Source: Atrichornis clamosus
Taxonomy: Eukaryota > Chordata > Aves > Passeriformes > Menuridae
Length of the DNA stretch: 64,000 nucleotides
Direction: 5' to 3'
Assembly (NCBI GenBank): GCA_013400975.1
Contig: WBMZ01008997.1
Coordinates: 236,240 to 300,239, forward strand
Below are positions 37,141-50,524 of this stretch, piece after piece; position 1 is the first letter of the stretch, and each line of letters begins with the position of its first letter. Made by a program: the position numbers and the translations under genes. A model generated the notes under the pieces. It was not told the DNA's origin. It did no database searches and saw only the letters and a program-made list of their open reading frames with translations.

Positions 37141-40100
37141 AGGACTCCCTGTAAAACAGATGTTTGCTCTAAGTAAAATAGAAAGTCTAGCAGCTGAGTG
37201 TATTTTATTAACATTTTACAATTGTTCTAAACCTAGGATAAAATCCTCTCATAGGAAAAATGGAAGGAAAGCTTACATAAAGCATACATCATAAAAAAAC
37301 TTAAAACAATGAAAACACTGAGAAAGTTCATTCATTTATCTTTATTATTTTTAAAGTATTTTTCAAAGATGTCATCTAATTCATCACTTTACTGGGTTTT
37401 TATGAACTCTAAGTATACAGCAAGGTACTTTGAAAGCTCTTTCCTGTCTGGACCAAAATTTATCTCCCGTGTAACAACAATGAGTCAAGATTAATTTTCT
37501 ACCTTGTTGGCCTTTCTATTGTTGCATAGGAATATAATTCTGTTTATTGTCCACTCTCCCCTTCTGTTTTTAAGATTTCCATTTGTATAGAATATTGCAT
37601 GCAATAAATCATTCATGGCAGAAATAGTAATAATATTGACCACATATAACTATTTATCATCGTGTTTATCATTGTGCTTGCTCCCTTCCTGCCCTGCATA
37701 TGCTCCCCACTGTGCCTGCAACACCCAAGGAGAGCAGAAAAGCTATGCATCACTGTCAACAGAGGGATTTCCACAGTGGAACTGGCACAGATACAGTGTC
37801 ACAAATACTAGTGACAGAATACTGGTGTGTCTTGAGAGACAAGACCAGGTGTCAATCTTATGGACTTCAGAAGTATTTGGTTTAGCCCTGAAGGAAAGGT
37901 GAAAGCACACCATCATAAAAAAAACCTCCCAAATAACAAAACCCAAACACCTTTAAAAGGCGGTTTTGCACTAAAATGTAAATATTACTGACCCTGACAT
38001 CAGCAAGAGGCCAAAGGATCAGACACAGCTTTATTTTAATTATTTTAATAAGCAATATGCATTTGCTATTTTGTATATTTTGAATTTATAAGACATACGT
38101 TAATTACACTTTCTATCAGATTGGGTCGTTTTTACTGTTAATACAGATTATTCTGTTCTGTTCAGCTGTTCCACGTATTCACACAATGCTATTTCTGTGT
38201 CTCTTTTAATCATTCCAGGGATGATAACCTTTGAGTTAACCAGTGCAATGCCAGCTAGTGGCTCAAGCTTGATTTCTATGTTACCAGAAGCTTTTGTTAC
38301 TACAAAGAACACAGACAAAAATATTTTCTTTTTTAATCCCTGCAAGAAATTAATCATTGTCTTTGTTGATAGAGTGAAGGATTATAAACTTGTTAAGTGA
38401 TAAAAGTAGAGGTGTGGAAATGTCTTAATTTCTGGGATGGAAGACACATGCTCTGCCTAAGCCCCAAGCCCTGTTCATTTCTGACATTAACAAGGCAGTT
38501 TCTGTGTCTTTTGGAATTATTCTTCAGTGCACTAAAAACTGAAATTCAGTTATCAAATAAACATCTTCAAATTTGCATGTTTGTGGCAAATAAAACATTT
38601 TTTTCTGGGAGTCCGCATTTGTTTTGCTAAAGTGACTTCACAGAAAAAGCTGAAAATGCCAATAAATTGGAGTTTTCTTTCTCTTTTAATAAACCTAAAT
38701 CACTTGGAGAACTGACACAATTTTCTTCCTCATTGCATGAGGGTAAGAAAAGTCATAATCTCTCAAACTACTACTCTAGAAAAATTAATTTAATCATTTC
38801 ATATTCTATGTGTCAAAATAATTTTCAAAATGTTCTTATTGCAGAAAGATAGATTGCTTTGGAAATTTTGGAGTAATAACATGCACATACAAAGTATAAG
38901 AATTAGACTGGTAACACAGTAGACATGACAGCCTTCAAATGTTGTTTAAAAGTACAAGTCTTCTTAACTTTTGTCTGTTACAAAAACAGTTCATCTTTCT
39001 TTGAATCTGTTTTACACCCCTTTTCCACACTGACAACCTCATATATTTTGATTGATCTGCAATCTATACACTTCAATTGCTTGCAACTTTTTGTCTCAGT
39101 TACACCAGCATCTATTTTATATGCAAGTCCTAGGTCTGTGACTTCATCATATCCACGTCCTGCCACCAGATACAGACGCGCTTTGTTCTGCCTCTTTTCA
39201 TGCTGGAGGAGTTTTTCCTAGGGGTTGCTCCTTGTTCTGAAACATGAAAATGTGTGAAGCATAAAACTCCAGCTGTGAATACTTACCTCCCTGCAGTGTT
39301 AAAAAGTTCAATATACAAAACACCTGGTTTCAAGCAAAATGTACACTAAGATATATGGCAATGAGACAGATTTAATATACCCCATAGGGCCCTCAAGCAG
39401 TTTTTAAATTAAAGACACAACATAGTTTGGTTTCTTTTCTCTCTCTTTTTTTTTTTTTTTTTACTTAAAATGAGTCTCTACCATTTCGTGAATAATGAAT
39501 TGTTACCTCTTCCTCCTGAAGAGAAAGTCATAAACAAAAAAACAATTTGTGGTGATCAGAAAGGATGAGGATTCATTGTTATGCAAATAAAATCTGAAAT
39601 ATAAAGTTTACATTATGAACAGAATAAAAAGTCTTTGTTCCATGCAGAAGAAATGGGTCCCTGGAAATCTTGACATGGGGCACATTCTACAGTTCACTTG
39701 AGGTTTACTTATACATTGGCACATAGACTTCTACTTGAAGGTGATAATCAAGTAGAGCCAATTCCTCCTACATTGTGTTCTGCATACAGAATTTGTATTT
39801 GACTGTACTTTTATACAGGACTGTTCTAATGCCCAGGAGTATAGATGTGCCTTGAAATAATTGACAAGGATTTCACAAGAGAAAATAATTAGGAAATTCA
39901 AAAAATCATAGGTCATCCAATGTTGTTACTATGGCTTCATGCAACAGATGGAGACATCCTCATCGTTTGTGTTTTCTCTCAGGCCCACATGCTCATTTCT
40001 CCTTGCAGCATATCTTGCCTATTTAGTAAGCCTTTCCTCTGGACAATACCAGTTTTCTCTTCAGATGGTAACAGGTATAACAACGAGAACACAGTCTTTC

Positions 40101-43100
40101 ACAGCATATGGGCATGTGAACAAAAATGCATTCACTTCATCTAGGTTTTAAAAAGACAGAATTCTGGCATATGTGAGGCATATCTATAAAGTTACAGATG
40201 TAAATTTTCAATACTTTTTCAGAACAATCTAGTGTTTGACGCCTGAATACTCAATATACCTGTGCAGCTAACTAGTAATGTAGAACCAAGACATTTTTTA
40301 TATGATAGATGATAGACTTTGGACCCTGTGGATGAACTTGACAGCTGTGTAGGAGACCAAGGGAGCTTCATCATTGTACATACTAAGCCAAGGCCAGAAA
40401 CAGATCTCTTGGAAGTCACAGAAAGCACTTTCTCTGTGAGGGAGTTCAATCACAGCTCAACTCAATTTTTTTCTGACTCATGAGTATGAATTTAATATTC
40501 AAATTACTCTTAAAATAGAAAAGTGCTTGTCAGGTGCCATCTCTGAACTATAACATAATGGCAGCTGGATATGAACACTGCTAAAGAATGCAGACATGAC
40601 GTGTAGACCAAGTAGATGAATGTCATGCAGAAACCAATAACAGACTCAAGAGTAGAATTCATGGAGACATTTCCTGAATATGCTAAAGAATTTTATGAAA
40701 TATGTTTATTTATCCATATGTTCCATTTTCAGTGATCAATGACTGAAAAATTAGGTTTCTGTCATATATAGTTAGTGAATTTCATATTCTCTTTCTGCTA
40801 AAACTCAAGACTTGCCAGCTTGTAAGTGCTAAATATTCTCACCTTAGTGATCATCACCAAGTAAAATAAATTTATTGATTTAAAGCTCCTTAATTAAGCC
40901 ATTACCTTTATATATCTCTAGAGGTGTATAAAGAAAGAATTCTTGAAATAGATATGGAACAGCTATAGTGAAGCTACCACTACTAAAGAAGATTTTTATA
41001 ATCTACAGTAATTCTCCACATTGAATAAATAAATCAAATTACGACTTTATGTTTCTGAGGAGTCCAGTAGCTGTGTGCATACTTGCGCCATATCAGATTG
41101 AAATTGTCCTTAACTTGTCTTAAAATACAGACTGTATAAGTTCATTTTTACCATGTGCTAAGGAAAGAGACCCAGGACAATTGCACTGTTCACATTATAT
41201 GCCATAGCACACTGCATTCTTTCATTGTGTTTTCACAAAACTTTGTTGTACATTTATGCTTAGATATTAAAATTAAATTTATTTTCCACCAAATATTATG
41301 TAAATCAACTTGATTATTACTGACAAGACGAATGTGGATTTATTCATCCTGCTAATATCAAAAGGTTCCAGTCATCATTTATTTAATAGCTGCAGTTCCG
41401 GGCGTCCTGGAATGTAGTAAAATAAGCTGCTAAAGCCTTTTATTCCTTTTTGTTGATACAAAGTGTGTGTTATAAAGGCAATATGAAGTGTGCAATAAAT
41501 AAAAAAAAATTTCTGATAATGCTTGTTTGATTTTTTACACTTTTCCTTTCTAATTCACAAAATTAACTGACTTGTTTTTGTCTAAGAGTAATTTAAACTT
41601 ATTATTTTGTAATGCTATTTATTGATCTACTTCAAGCATGGATCATCAGGATGTAAACAAGTACATGGGTGTTTATCTATGTGCTTATGGAATTTTCATA
41701 CTTTTTGATTGCAAAATTTCAAGTGTTGCAAAGATTTTGATCAAATAAAATAGTTTAATGGATTATCCTTTTGTTTACTGCTTCAAAATGAGGAACCCTT
41801 CCAAGAAGAGAAATTGCATTCATTGTAAGCTGTGTTCTACAACTTGCCTTAGTGCTCTGCTGAACCATTCACCCGAATTCTAGTCCTAATTTGTTCAGTT
41901 CATATGACTAAATGTTGACCAAAAGGAGAGAAAAATATTAAGCCTATTTCTTTCTCCTGATTTACAAAGATCTTAAGTGCCAGAAAGTAAGAGAAATTAT
42001 TTAAAGGAGAACAGGAGAACAGAAGGAGAAAAGAAGTCCAGGTTAATATCAGGAAATATCAGGATCAACAGCAATATTCTCCCAAAAGTAAGAAGTATAC
42101 CATGTTAGTATTTCATTAAAATTAGAAAAAGTAAATGAAAGCATAATCTTGCATTAACTGGACAGTGCAATCTAGCAAGTCTCTTAAATAACTAGAGTGA
42201 AAAGTGCTTCTTTAATTGAGTTTACACCGTGGTCTAGATAAATTGAATTTTCTATTTCAACAGAATATTGAAATATGTATCATCCTTTTCTGTCTAAATG
42301 GTGTTCACAGGCTTCACAGATTTCAATGACTTTATTAAAGTGTTGTAAATCTTAAATCAAATAATTGAGAAAAATAATTTTTTTCTATGAGATTCCTATC
42401 AAAGATTGAGCATGCTTATAAATTTCTCAGATTTATGATTGTTTAAATAAATATCATTGATCCCTTAAGTGATGAAAAATATTATAAGCAGAAAATTATC
42501 AATGCCTAAGAAATAGTAAATCAGGAATACCATGTTACATAGGCATGATAATTCCCTCAATTAACAGGATACTTTTAGGATTCAAGTCTGTTTAAATTTG
42601 GTGACTATCCAAATATATACAAACAGTGTAACCTCAAAAATAAGCTTTCTATATAATCTTCCATCTATAAAAATCATTAACAAACTTTTTCTTTTTAATT
42701 GGGGAAACTGTACTTAAGTATTTGTTATCACAAAAGTTAAAATGTTACATTGTTGCAAAGCACAAACGTTCAGTGAGATTTCAAGGTTTCAATGAATGAG
42801 AATGACATGTTCTTACATTGAGAGATTTTAGAAGGTGTTTAAATGAGAAGTATTGTCAAAATTTAGTTGTAAGAACAGTATCAGTTTCTTTAGAAATAAT
42901 GTGATTTTGTTTTTTGTTTTTTAATAAAAGTAGATTCCGAGCATGCTTTCAGTCACATCAAATCCTTCTTCAGAATCAACTTTTGATCACTGTTTGCAAG
43001 AGCATGCTGTTTTTCAACAGTAATAAAAGGAAAACATGAAGTGAACACTTGCAAGAAGAGGTATCTCTCATATGTTTCATCAGGTCTTACTTTTGGACTG

Positions 43101-43564
43101 CAGCTGCCTTCTGAACTGATTTTCTAGAAGACATGCTAGAAACATAGATCATGAAAATATTTCCCATTTAAAACTCTGTCCCACATTCAATAGTATCAGA
43201 GAGGGGGGAAAAGGAGTATGCATTTTTAAGGATGATTAACCTTCACTCTGTTAGCCTTAATGAGCTTTAGCTATTACAAGAGAAGATATAAATTAAATGG
43301 GATTGGACAGGATAATTTCACTTATGTACTGGTGAAAGACAGTCACTGTACATTGACTTCAAAAAAATAGGTTTTTAGTTATGTTTTGTGTAATTATTTG
43401 GCTACAGGAGAAGGGTTCTCCACTGCAGAATTTTCCAATTTTTAAACAGCTTGGGGGTAATTTTATGACTTATATTTCATTAAAAACAGATTAAAACAAA
43501 CAAACAAAGAAACAAAACATTAAAAAACTCCCAAAATCTAAAACTGTTCATAGACAAAACTAAG
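37141..43564. other. Unique AT-rich DNA, no gene seen
   Basis: No recognised transposon or exon. T17 lies at 39446-39462, preceded by a CT-rich stretch. Around 41040-41420 the sequence is of higher complexity and less A/T-run-rich than its surroundings, but no family or motif set can be named. Confidence 0.5.
39446..39462. repeat. T17 homopolymer
   Basis: The longest homopolymer in the window, following a CTCTC stretch. There is no retrotransposed sequence next to it, so it is probably a simple repeat and not a poly(A) tail of an insertion. Confidence 0.9.
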
Positions 43565-44068
43565 TTGAGGGAGGGGGTGGATCTGCTGGACAGTAGGAAG
43601 GCTCTGCAGAGTGATCTGGACAGGCTGGATCAATGGGCCAAGGCCAGTTGCATGAGGTTCAATAAGGCAAAGTACCAGGTCCTGCACCTGGCTCAAAATA
43701 ACCCCATGCAGCACTACGGGCTGAGGGCAGAGTGGCTGAAAAACTGCCCAGAGGAAAAGGACCTGGCTGTGCTGGTTGAAAGCAGCTGAAGATGATCCTG
43801 CGTGTGCCCAGGTGGCCAAGAANAGCAGCTGAAAGTGATCCAGCGTGTGCCCGGGTGGCCAAGAAGGCCAGTGGCACCCTAGCCTGTATCAGCAGTAGTG
43901 TGGCCAGCAGCACCAGGGCAGATCGTTTCCCTCTAGTTAGCACTGGTGAGGGCACACCTTCAATCCTGAGTCCAGTTTTGGGCTCCTCACTACAAGAAGG
44001 ACGTTGAGGTGCTGGAGTGTGTCCAGAGCAGGGCAATGGAGCTGTGTAAGGGTCTAGAAGGTAAGTCC
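43565..44068 (+). mobile_element. CR1 internal ORF2 fragment, truncated at both ends
   Basis: Translation of the first part gives VDLLDSRKALQSDLDRLDQW, then MRFNKAKYQVLHLAQNNP and EKDLAVLVESS. These are the CR1 ORF2 blocks just downstream of the FADD catalytic motif. The next part gives decayed GTLACISSSVASST, then an [13 protein letters not shown] shifted reading of the block normally read as [25 protein letters not shown]. It ends at the GCTGTGTAAGGGTCTAGAAGG block and lacks the final 300 or so bases of CR1. A 43-bp direct duplication (43781-43823 and 43824-43866) and the single N at 43823 sit inside. Both duplicate copies correspond to the same CR1 stretch (CAGCGTGTGCCCGGGTGGCC type), so one copy is extra. 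Confidence 0.88.
43781..43866. repeat. 43-bp tandem duplication with an undetermined base at the joint
   Basis: Copy 1 (43781-43823) ends in the N and copy 2 (43824-43866) begins straight after it. Both start AGCAGCTGAA and contain GTGTGCCCRGGTGGCCAAGAA. They differ at several sites (for example GATGATCCTG against AGTGATCCAG). The N suggests low consensus quality or a merge of two haplotypes or paralogous reads. Confidence 0.9.
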
Positions 44069-47000
44069 TCTTAGGACTTTTTTGATGCAGAAAAAATTCT
44101 AGTGCATCTTATATTGATACTGAACAAAATGCATAAGTGTACAAAAGGTGATAGAGGTTAAAATTTCTGTGATCTGGCAAGGAATTCTATCTTCCAGGAG
44201 TGTCCACAAGGAACCTACAGGAGACAATACTTTCATTTCTGTCAGATGAAATATTAGATTCACACAGCAGAGACAGAATTCTGCATCTCTAAAAAGATTC
44301 CTCAGCCTTGGTGAGGTATAATATTACATGTTTCCTCTGTGTAAGTAAGCTAACACCACTCCTTCACCGTGGCTATCTAGAACAGTCATAGCTTAGCACT
44401 TTGATGATAAATTCCATGAGACATAAGTTTTAGAAAAAAAAATCTTTGAAAAAGTCCTTGAAAAAGACTACAAATATCCTCTGACCTGTGTAGCTAGGAC
44501 AGTACTGAAAAACAATTAATCAAAATTCATTTCCCATCTTTGCAACTGCCCTTTTCCTTTCAGGAAAAACACAGCTTGTCTTTCCATTCTGCAGATGTTA
44601 GTACTGTGAAATAATATAGTCAGAATCTTAAACATTATATGAAAAGGATTGATTTAAAAATAAAATAAAATAGTTATGTTAGGAAATATTCTGTACTACA
44701 AAAATAGTTTACTGCTCTGTTAGATTTTTATTTCTGTTATAGCTGAATTTCAGTATTATTCCTGATGATAACTGAGTTATCATCAAAAATAAAGATAAAT
44801 TAAATAAACATGGAAATATATAAATTATTCTCAGCAAGATGATGTCAAATGCCCAAAAAATAAGAATACTCTGGAAGGTTTAAAATTTTCGTGCTTACAC
44901 TCACCATAGCTTCTCTTTTTTCACATAGATCTTTGAAGGAAAGGAGAGTTTGGGGAGTTGGGGTTGTTTTTTTCTCTACTTTGTTTCATTTTCCTATTGC
45001 ATAACATAAACTTCTCTTAACTTGCCATATTTCCTAGAAAATATGAGATTAGAGTACAATGTCTGATGTAACATTGTAAAGAGGTGAATACCTCTGTTAC
45101 TTTTTTTTTTTACATTGTTTTATTCAACTGTCACTGAGTTGCTCTTCATAAATATTAGGCCAGTCAGAGCAGTCATAAGATACATCTTCTTTTAAGTTAT
45201 GAAATTTTACCTGATATCAGCATGTAGGAAGCTATCTGAAGCCATTTTGGAAAGGAGAATAAAATCTTGCTTATTTATGTTACTGGCATAGGCTTTTAAT
45301 TGGTATATGTGATTACAATCCACTTTTCTGTTCTTTTATGTCTTTTTTTTTAATGTCTTTCACTGGTAGAAAAATTCAGGCTTCAAAAAGATTTTCTTAA
45401 ATTCACACTAATTAGATGTATTTAATTCTAATACAATATCCAAAAATGTTTGAATAGTGACTTATGTGGACTCTTATGCATCTTCCATAGCATCAAAAAT
45501 CTTGATACATTGATACACTCTACTTCTACTTCATACCTAATAAAACATCTAGATTACTTTTCTGATATGGAAACCTCAATAAAGAAGCTGTACATCTCTG
45601 GGGAAAAATGATGAACTGTTAAAATACAGTTTGTTATAGTTGGTCGCAAGGTGGCAATGATCCTTTTTAGTACATTTGTAGTAATAAACTAAGCAGGTCA
45701 GGAGACTGGTTCACACAAAATATCAGACTGCTTAGTTGCTCAAATGCCTCTTAATACATACCTTTTCCTGGAGCAAGAAACATCCTCTCAGGTAAACTCT
45801 GGTATAAACAGGGCACAAACAGACCAAGACTGTTATTAAAAGCTGTATGAATAATTCATTCTTTTTCTGGAATGGAAAAGAATATAGACGTATGGATATG
45901 GGATGTGTTATGGCACCTATCTTCAGGGATCAGTCCCTTTGGGTTGATGTAGACATTTATTGCACTTTAAACATTTCAGTGAGCTGCCTGCAGAATGTAT
46001 TTAAGGAAAATCCTTTTTTTTTTTAATTTATTGATTGTTTCTTTGATTGTTTTGTTTTATGCTTATTTTGCTTCACATTTTTGCTTTTGCATTTCTGCAT
46101 GAGCTTGGTCTCTCCTTCATTCAAAAAAAATTATATCTTCCTTCTGAAGACACAGCAATTTCTGTTTTCTCTAGTCTTTTGAAAAAGGATATTTTTATAG
46201 AATCCTGTGAAGATGTATCCTGGTTATTTCTGACTTTCCAACAACTTTGATCCAAGTGCTGGCATAAAGCACTAGTATAACCAAGTAATTTTATGATGGG
46301 TTCCACATGAACTTTACATTTAATGTTTGCTCTGAACCACGGATTATTATTTGACATTGTTTCACATTGAGATGTGGAGGAGTCTAGGCTCTTTTTGTTT
46401 GTTTCTCTTTCTGGAAAACTGGGGATAGTATAGAAAAATATCCTTATTGTCTTTGCTCAAGGGCCTCAACATATCTAAACTGGGGAACAGGTTAACTCCA
46501 CTGTACCATCATGTTTGTCTTCACAGGCTGCCTTTAAACCCTGCTGGGATCAGTGAAGATAACAGGGAGAGAAGTGAAACCACTGCCTGATGAAGTTCAC
46601 ATGCTATTTGCTCACAGAGAGGATCACCTGAATCATCTTTGAGCAGTTACAGAACCACAGTTCTACACTAAAATACTTTCAAATGTGACACTTATCTTTT
46701 GCCCAAGTCTTTTTCATGTTTGATACTCTCTACATGTCTCTAGAACTGAGAACGTGTAGTGAAGATGTTGACATAACACCTTATAGCTCCCAAGTCATTG
46801 AATTTTCCTAAATTATTTAGGATGCTTTCTACTCTTCTGACCTTCCAAGTTGTTTCCATAAGAATAGAAAAAATTCCCACACTATAATATTCAAAAGATT
46901 CAAGTCTTGAAAATAAGAAATATGTACCTTAACTTCCTTATTTTAAATTAATTAAGTTACAAATTTATATGCTTTAAGAAAAAGTTCTCCTGCATCATAT

Positions 47001-49494
47001 ACAGTAAATTAAACAGTTTTTTTTTTTTTCAAAACGGAATAAATATGTTAGGAAAAAAATCAAAGGACAAATATTATGGAAAACCTGTTATGTCAGAAAT
47101 CCTAAATATGCTAGGGCAAGTTCCACTTGTCCCGCTAACAGCAAAGTCAATATGCCTACAAGCACAGAGTAATGACTGTAAAGAATAATTTGAATAGCCT
47201 TTTATAGGAACTACTTAGCATAATATAAAATAGACTTTCCCATTATAAGAAAAAGAACATAAGTTACTGAGTCTTCTTGGGAAAACCTACTAAAAAAGCA
47301 GGTGTGAACTGGTAAAATATATCTTCTATGGATGGCATATCTATGTGAATCTATGTGGTGCATCTATGGATGATATTAACTGAGGTGATTCTGTATTTTC
47401 TAACTTTATATCATATATTTACATTTGTAATTTTGTAGGTATTATCTGGGTGTACACACAGATGTGTATGAATGACTGAATCTTTGTTATAAATTTCTCC
47501 ATCTTTAACTAGTTGCTGATAATAAATTGTCATTAGCTATAACATATATAATGAAAATTTGTTGTGGCATTTCCTTTAAAGAAAGTAGTGGGAAGGAGAA
47601 GTATGACTCATAGTCACACAAAGATTCCTACAGACACTTGTTAGGGTGTATTTTTGGTATCACACTTTTATAGACCTCTGCACAAGTTCACAATACAGTC
47701 TTTTTACATAATGTAAATGGCATAAAATAATTTCTGAGTGTAATGAGGAGCCAACATAAACTGACAAGTCTCTTGTCTAAGAGTAAAGAAGTCATGGCAT
47801 TTGGTGAAGAAATAGGAAACTAGTATAATCTTAGGACTCAGTGTTTCTATCCAGACTCATTTGCATTTTATTGCTGCTGTCTAGAGAGAAGAGAGAGTGA
47901 AAGTACTTTTTTTCTCTGTGTAGCTGATGAAGGTGCCAAAGGAAAAAAGAATCATTAAAAGACTGCTGTTCCTGCTCATACACTCATGCATGAGCAGAAG
48001 CAAGTGCCTGGAGAGAGTGAGTAAATGCACTAACCAAATTTCATCAGCTTCTGAAGTGGGTGAAATAGGGCTGTCTCCTCTCACATATGTCAGGAATCAA
48101 AGCTGGTTACAGCTTTGTTTAGCACAGGACACTATTTATTTTAAACAAATATTTACTTTTGTTTTTCCTTACTCCATTTCTCTTCCTCTATGTTTAAACA
48201 ATATAGATAATTTCTCTATATTGTGATCTTCCCTATGTTACCCTATATCCCAGCTGTTCTGAAATGAAGCTATATGGCTGAATAGAAAAAATTTATTTCA
48301 ATTCTATCAATGATCACAGGCAAGGGAAGCTGAACTGTAATATTCAGGTGTACTGTTCAGTTAGGTCTATTAATTTTGAGGCAAAACAAATATGGAATTC
48401 ACATCTCTTACAGGGCGTAAATGTATGAAATTTATGGAGGAATCCTAGTTGAGTAAGAAAACTATTAAATATGTGCAAGGGTCACAAAATCAATAACTGA
48501 TAAAGTTACTTTTAGACTGGAGTGTTACTGGACTCTTTCTGGGAGTATTTAATGGTCATGTCAATCCAAAGCCATCCTTCCACCCAACTTGATATTGAGA
48601 AGTAAATATGAATATTTTATGCTTCTAAAATCAAATTCCTGTTCCTAAGTAGCTTTTCACACTAATTGATGATGATTCATTTCTAACAGTCCTGTAAAAT
48701 AAGCTGTAAAACACTCTAAATTATATTGAATTCTAAACTCCAGTGTTAAGGAAAATAAGATGAGTCCTCTATTTTCAAACAGTAAAGAGACACAAAGGAA
48801 AAGAAAAGAGATAGAATGGTAAATAAATGAATATACTTAAAGGAAAAAGAGTAAAATGAACACTGTTATCTTTTAAAACGTGGAAAATGATACCACCCTT
48901 GGTGATAGAGAATTAATTCAAAATGCTATTATACATCTTCTGTAATGATTTTTCAGGAATGAAAATTTGTTTCATAATAAATGTCTTGTTAATCTGAGTA
49001 TCACTTACAGCAGAAGAGAGAGGGGGGTGCTTTAGCCATCTGGTTAAAAAGAGTGTAATCAGTAATTTTCCACAGCTGTTTATTTTGATTCCAAATGTTT
49101 TGAAAATGGGTAGCACATTTCATCTGAGACACAGAATTGGAGAGACAGTTCAGGTGCTAGGCTCTCTCCCAGCTCCAACATGAACTTGCCACCTCACTAT
49201 GGGAAGACACAAGCATTTTCTTGTCTTCAGTGTTAAGAGACAGTCTTTCAGGGGTTATTTATACTGTGAAGACTCATTCTGTGTCAGTGATGTCCACAGT
49301 AGTCCTAGATTGTTGGTTATAGGTGTACTGAATCATTTGGAGTCATGTGATGATATTATTCTCACTATCAGTTTATCTTGGTTACATTTTTCCCTTGTTT
49401 CCTAATCTTGTAAGACATAAGCCACAAAAATAAACACTATATTTTGTGAGGCATAGCCTTCTCCATAACAAACCAGGATACCTAGATATCTGGG
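44069..49494. other. Unique AT-rich DNA, no gene seen
   Basis: No recognised transposon or exon. A 9-bp inverted repeat with a 3-base loop (44764-44784, GATGATAAC and complement) and T-runs at 45101-45111, 46014-46024 and 47017-47029 are the only structures noted. Confidence 0.5.
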
Positions 49495-50524
49495 ACATGG
49501 AGAAGGCTGAGGTACTCAATGATTTCTTTCTTCAGTTTTCACTAGAAGGTGCAACACCACACCACTCAAGTTGCAGAAAAAATAGAGACTGGGAGAATGA
49601 GGAACTGCCAACTGTACGAGAAGATAAATTTCGAGAACATTTCAGGAAAACAAAGGTACGCAAGTCCTTGGGCCCTGATGAGATGCATCCTTGGGTGTTG
49701 AGGGAACTTATGGTTGAAGTTGCTAAGACACTTTCTATCACATTTGAGATGTTGTGGCAGTGTGGTAAAGTTCCCACTGATGGAAAAGGGGAAACTACTC
49801 GATTTTTTAATAAGGGAACAAAGGAAGCACTAAGGAACTACAGGTCAGTCAGTATCATCTTGGTGCAGGCAAGATCATGGAGCAGATCCTCCTGGAATCT
49901 ATACTAAGGCACGTGGAAAATAAGGAGTTTACTGGTGACAGACAACACGACCTCACTAGGGACAAAGTGCATCCAACAAATTTGATGGCCTTCTATGACA
50001 AGCTTACAGTCTTGTTGGTTGAGGGAAGAGTAACAGATGTCATTTACTTGTTCTTGTACAAAGCATTTGGCACTTTACTGAACATCTCTTGTCTCTAAAC
50101 TGGAGAGGTATGGATTGGATGGACCACTCAGTGGATAAGGAATTGGATGGAGGGTCACAGCCAAAGAGTTGAGGTCAACAGCTCGATATCCAAGTGGAGA
50201 CCAGTGATGAGTGGTGTTCCTCAGGGATCAGTGTTGGTACTGGCACTGTTTGACATCTTTGTCAGCAACATGGACAGTGGGATTGAGTGCACCCTCAGCA
50301 AGTTTGTCAATGACTCCCTATGTGATGTGGTCAACATAAAGAAGGGAAGGGATGCTCTTCAGGGGGCATTTGGCAGCCTAGAGAAGTGGGACCAGGTGAA
50401 CCTCGTGAAGGCCAAGTTCAAGGTCCTGCATATCGGTCAGGTCAATCCCAAGCACACATACAGGCTGGGCAGAGAAGGCATTGAGAGTGGCCCTGAGGAT
50501 CTCACCTGGGAATGTGAGTTATGA
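49495..50524 (+). pseudogene. CR1 ORF2 reverse transcriptase, decayed, active site lost
   Basis: The usual role is reverse transcription of CR1 RNA at the nicked target. In the first frame (to 49907), DMEKAEVLNDFF and SLGPDEMHPWVLREL match RT N-terminal blocks. A second frame (49877-50098) has the fingers region, and LFLYKAFGTL where [11 protein letters not shown] is usual, so the first catalytic aspartate block is altered. The third frame (50147-50524) has [20 protein letters not shown], then SKFVNDSLCDVV at the site of SKFADDTKLG. The FADD catalytic pair is reduced to FVND, with one aspartate lost. Frameshifts separate the three segments. It cannot encode an active enzyme. Confidence 0.88.
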
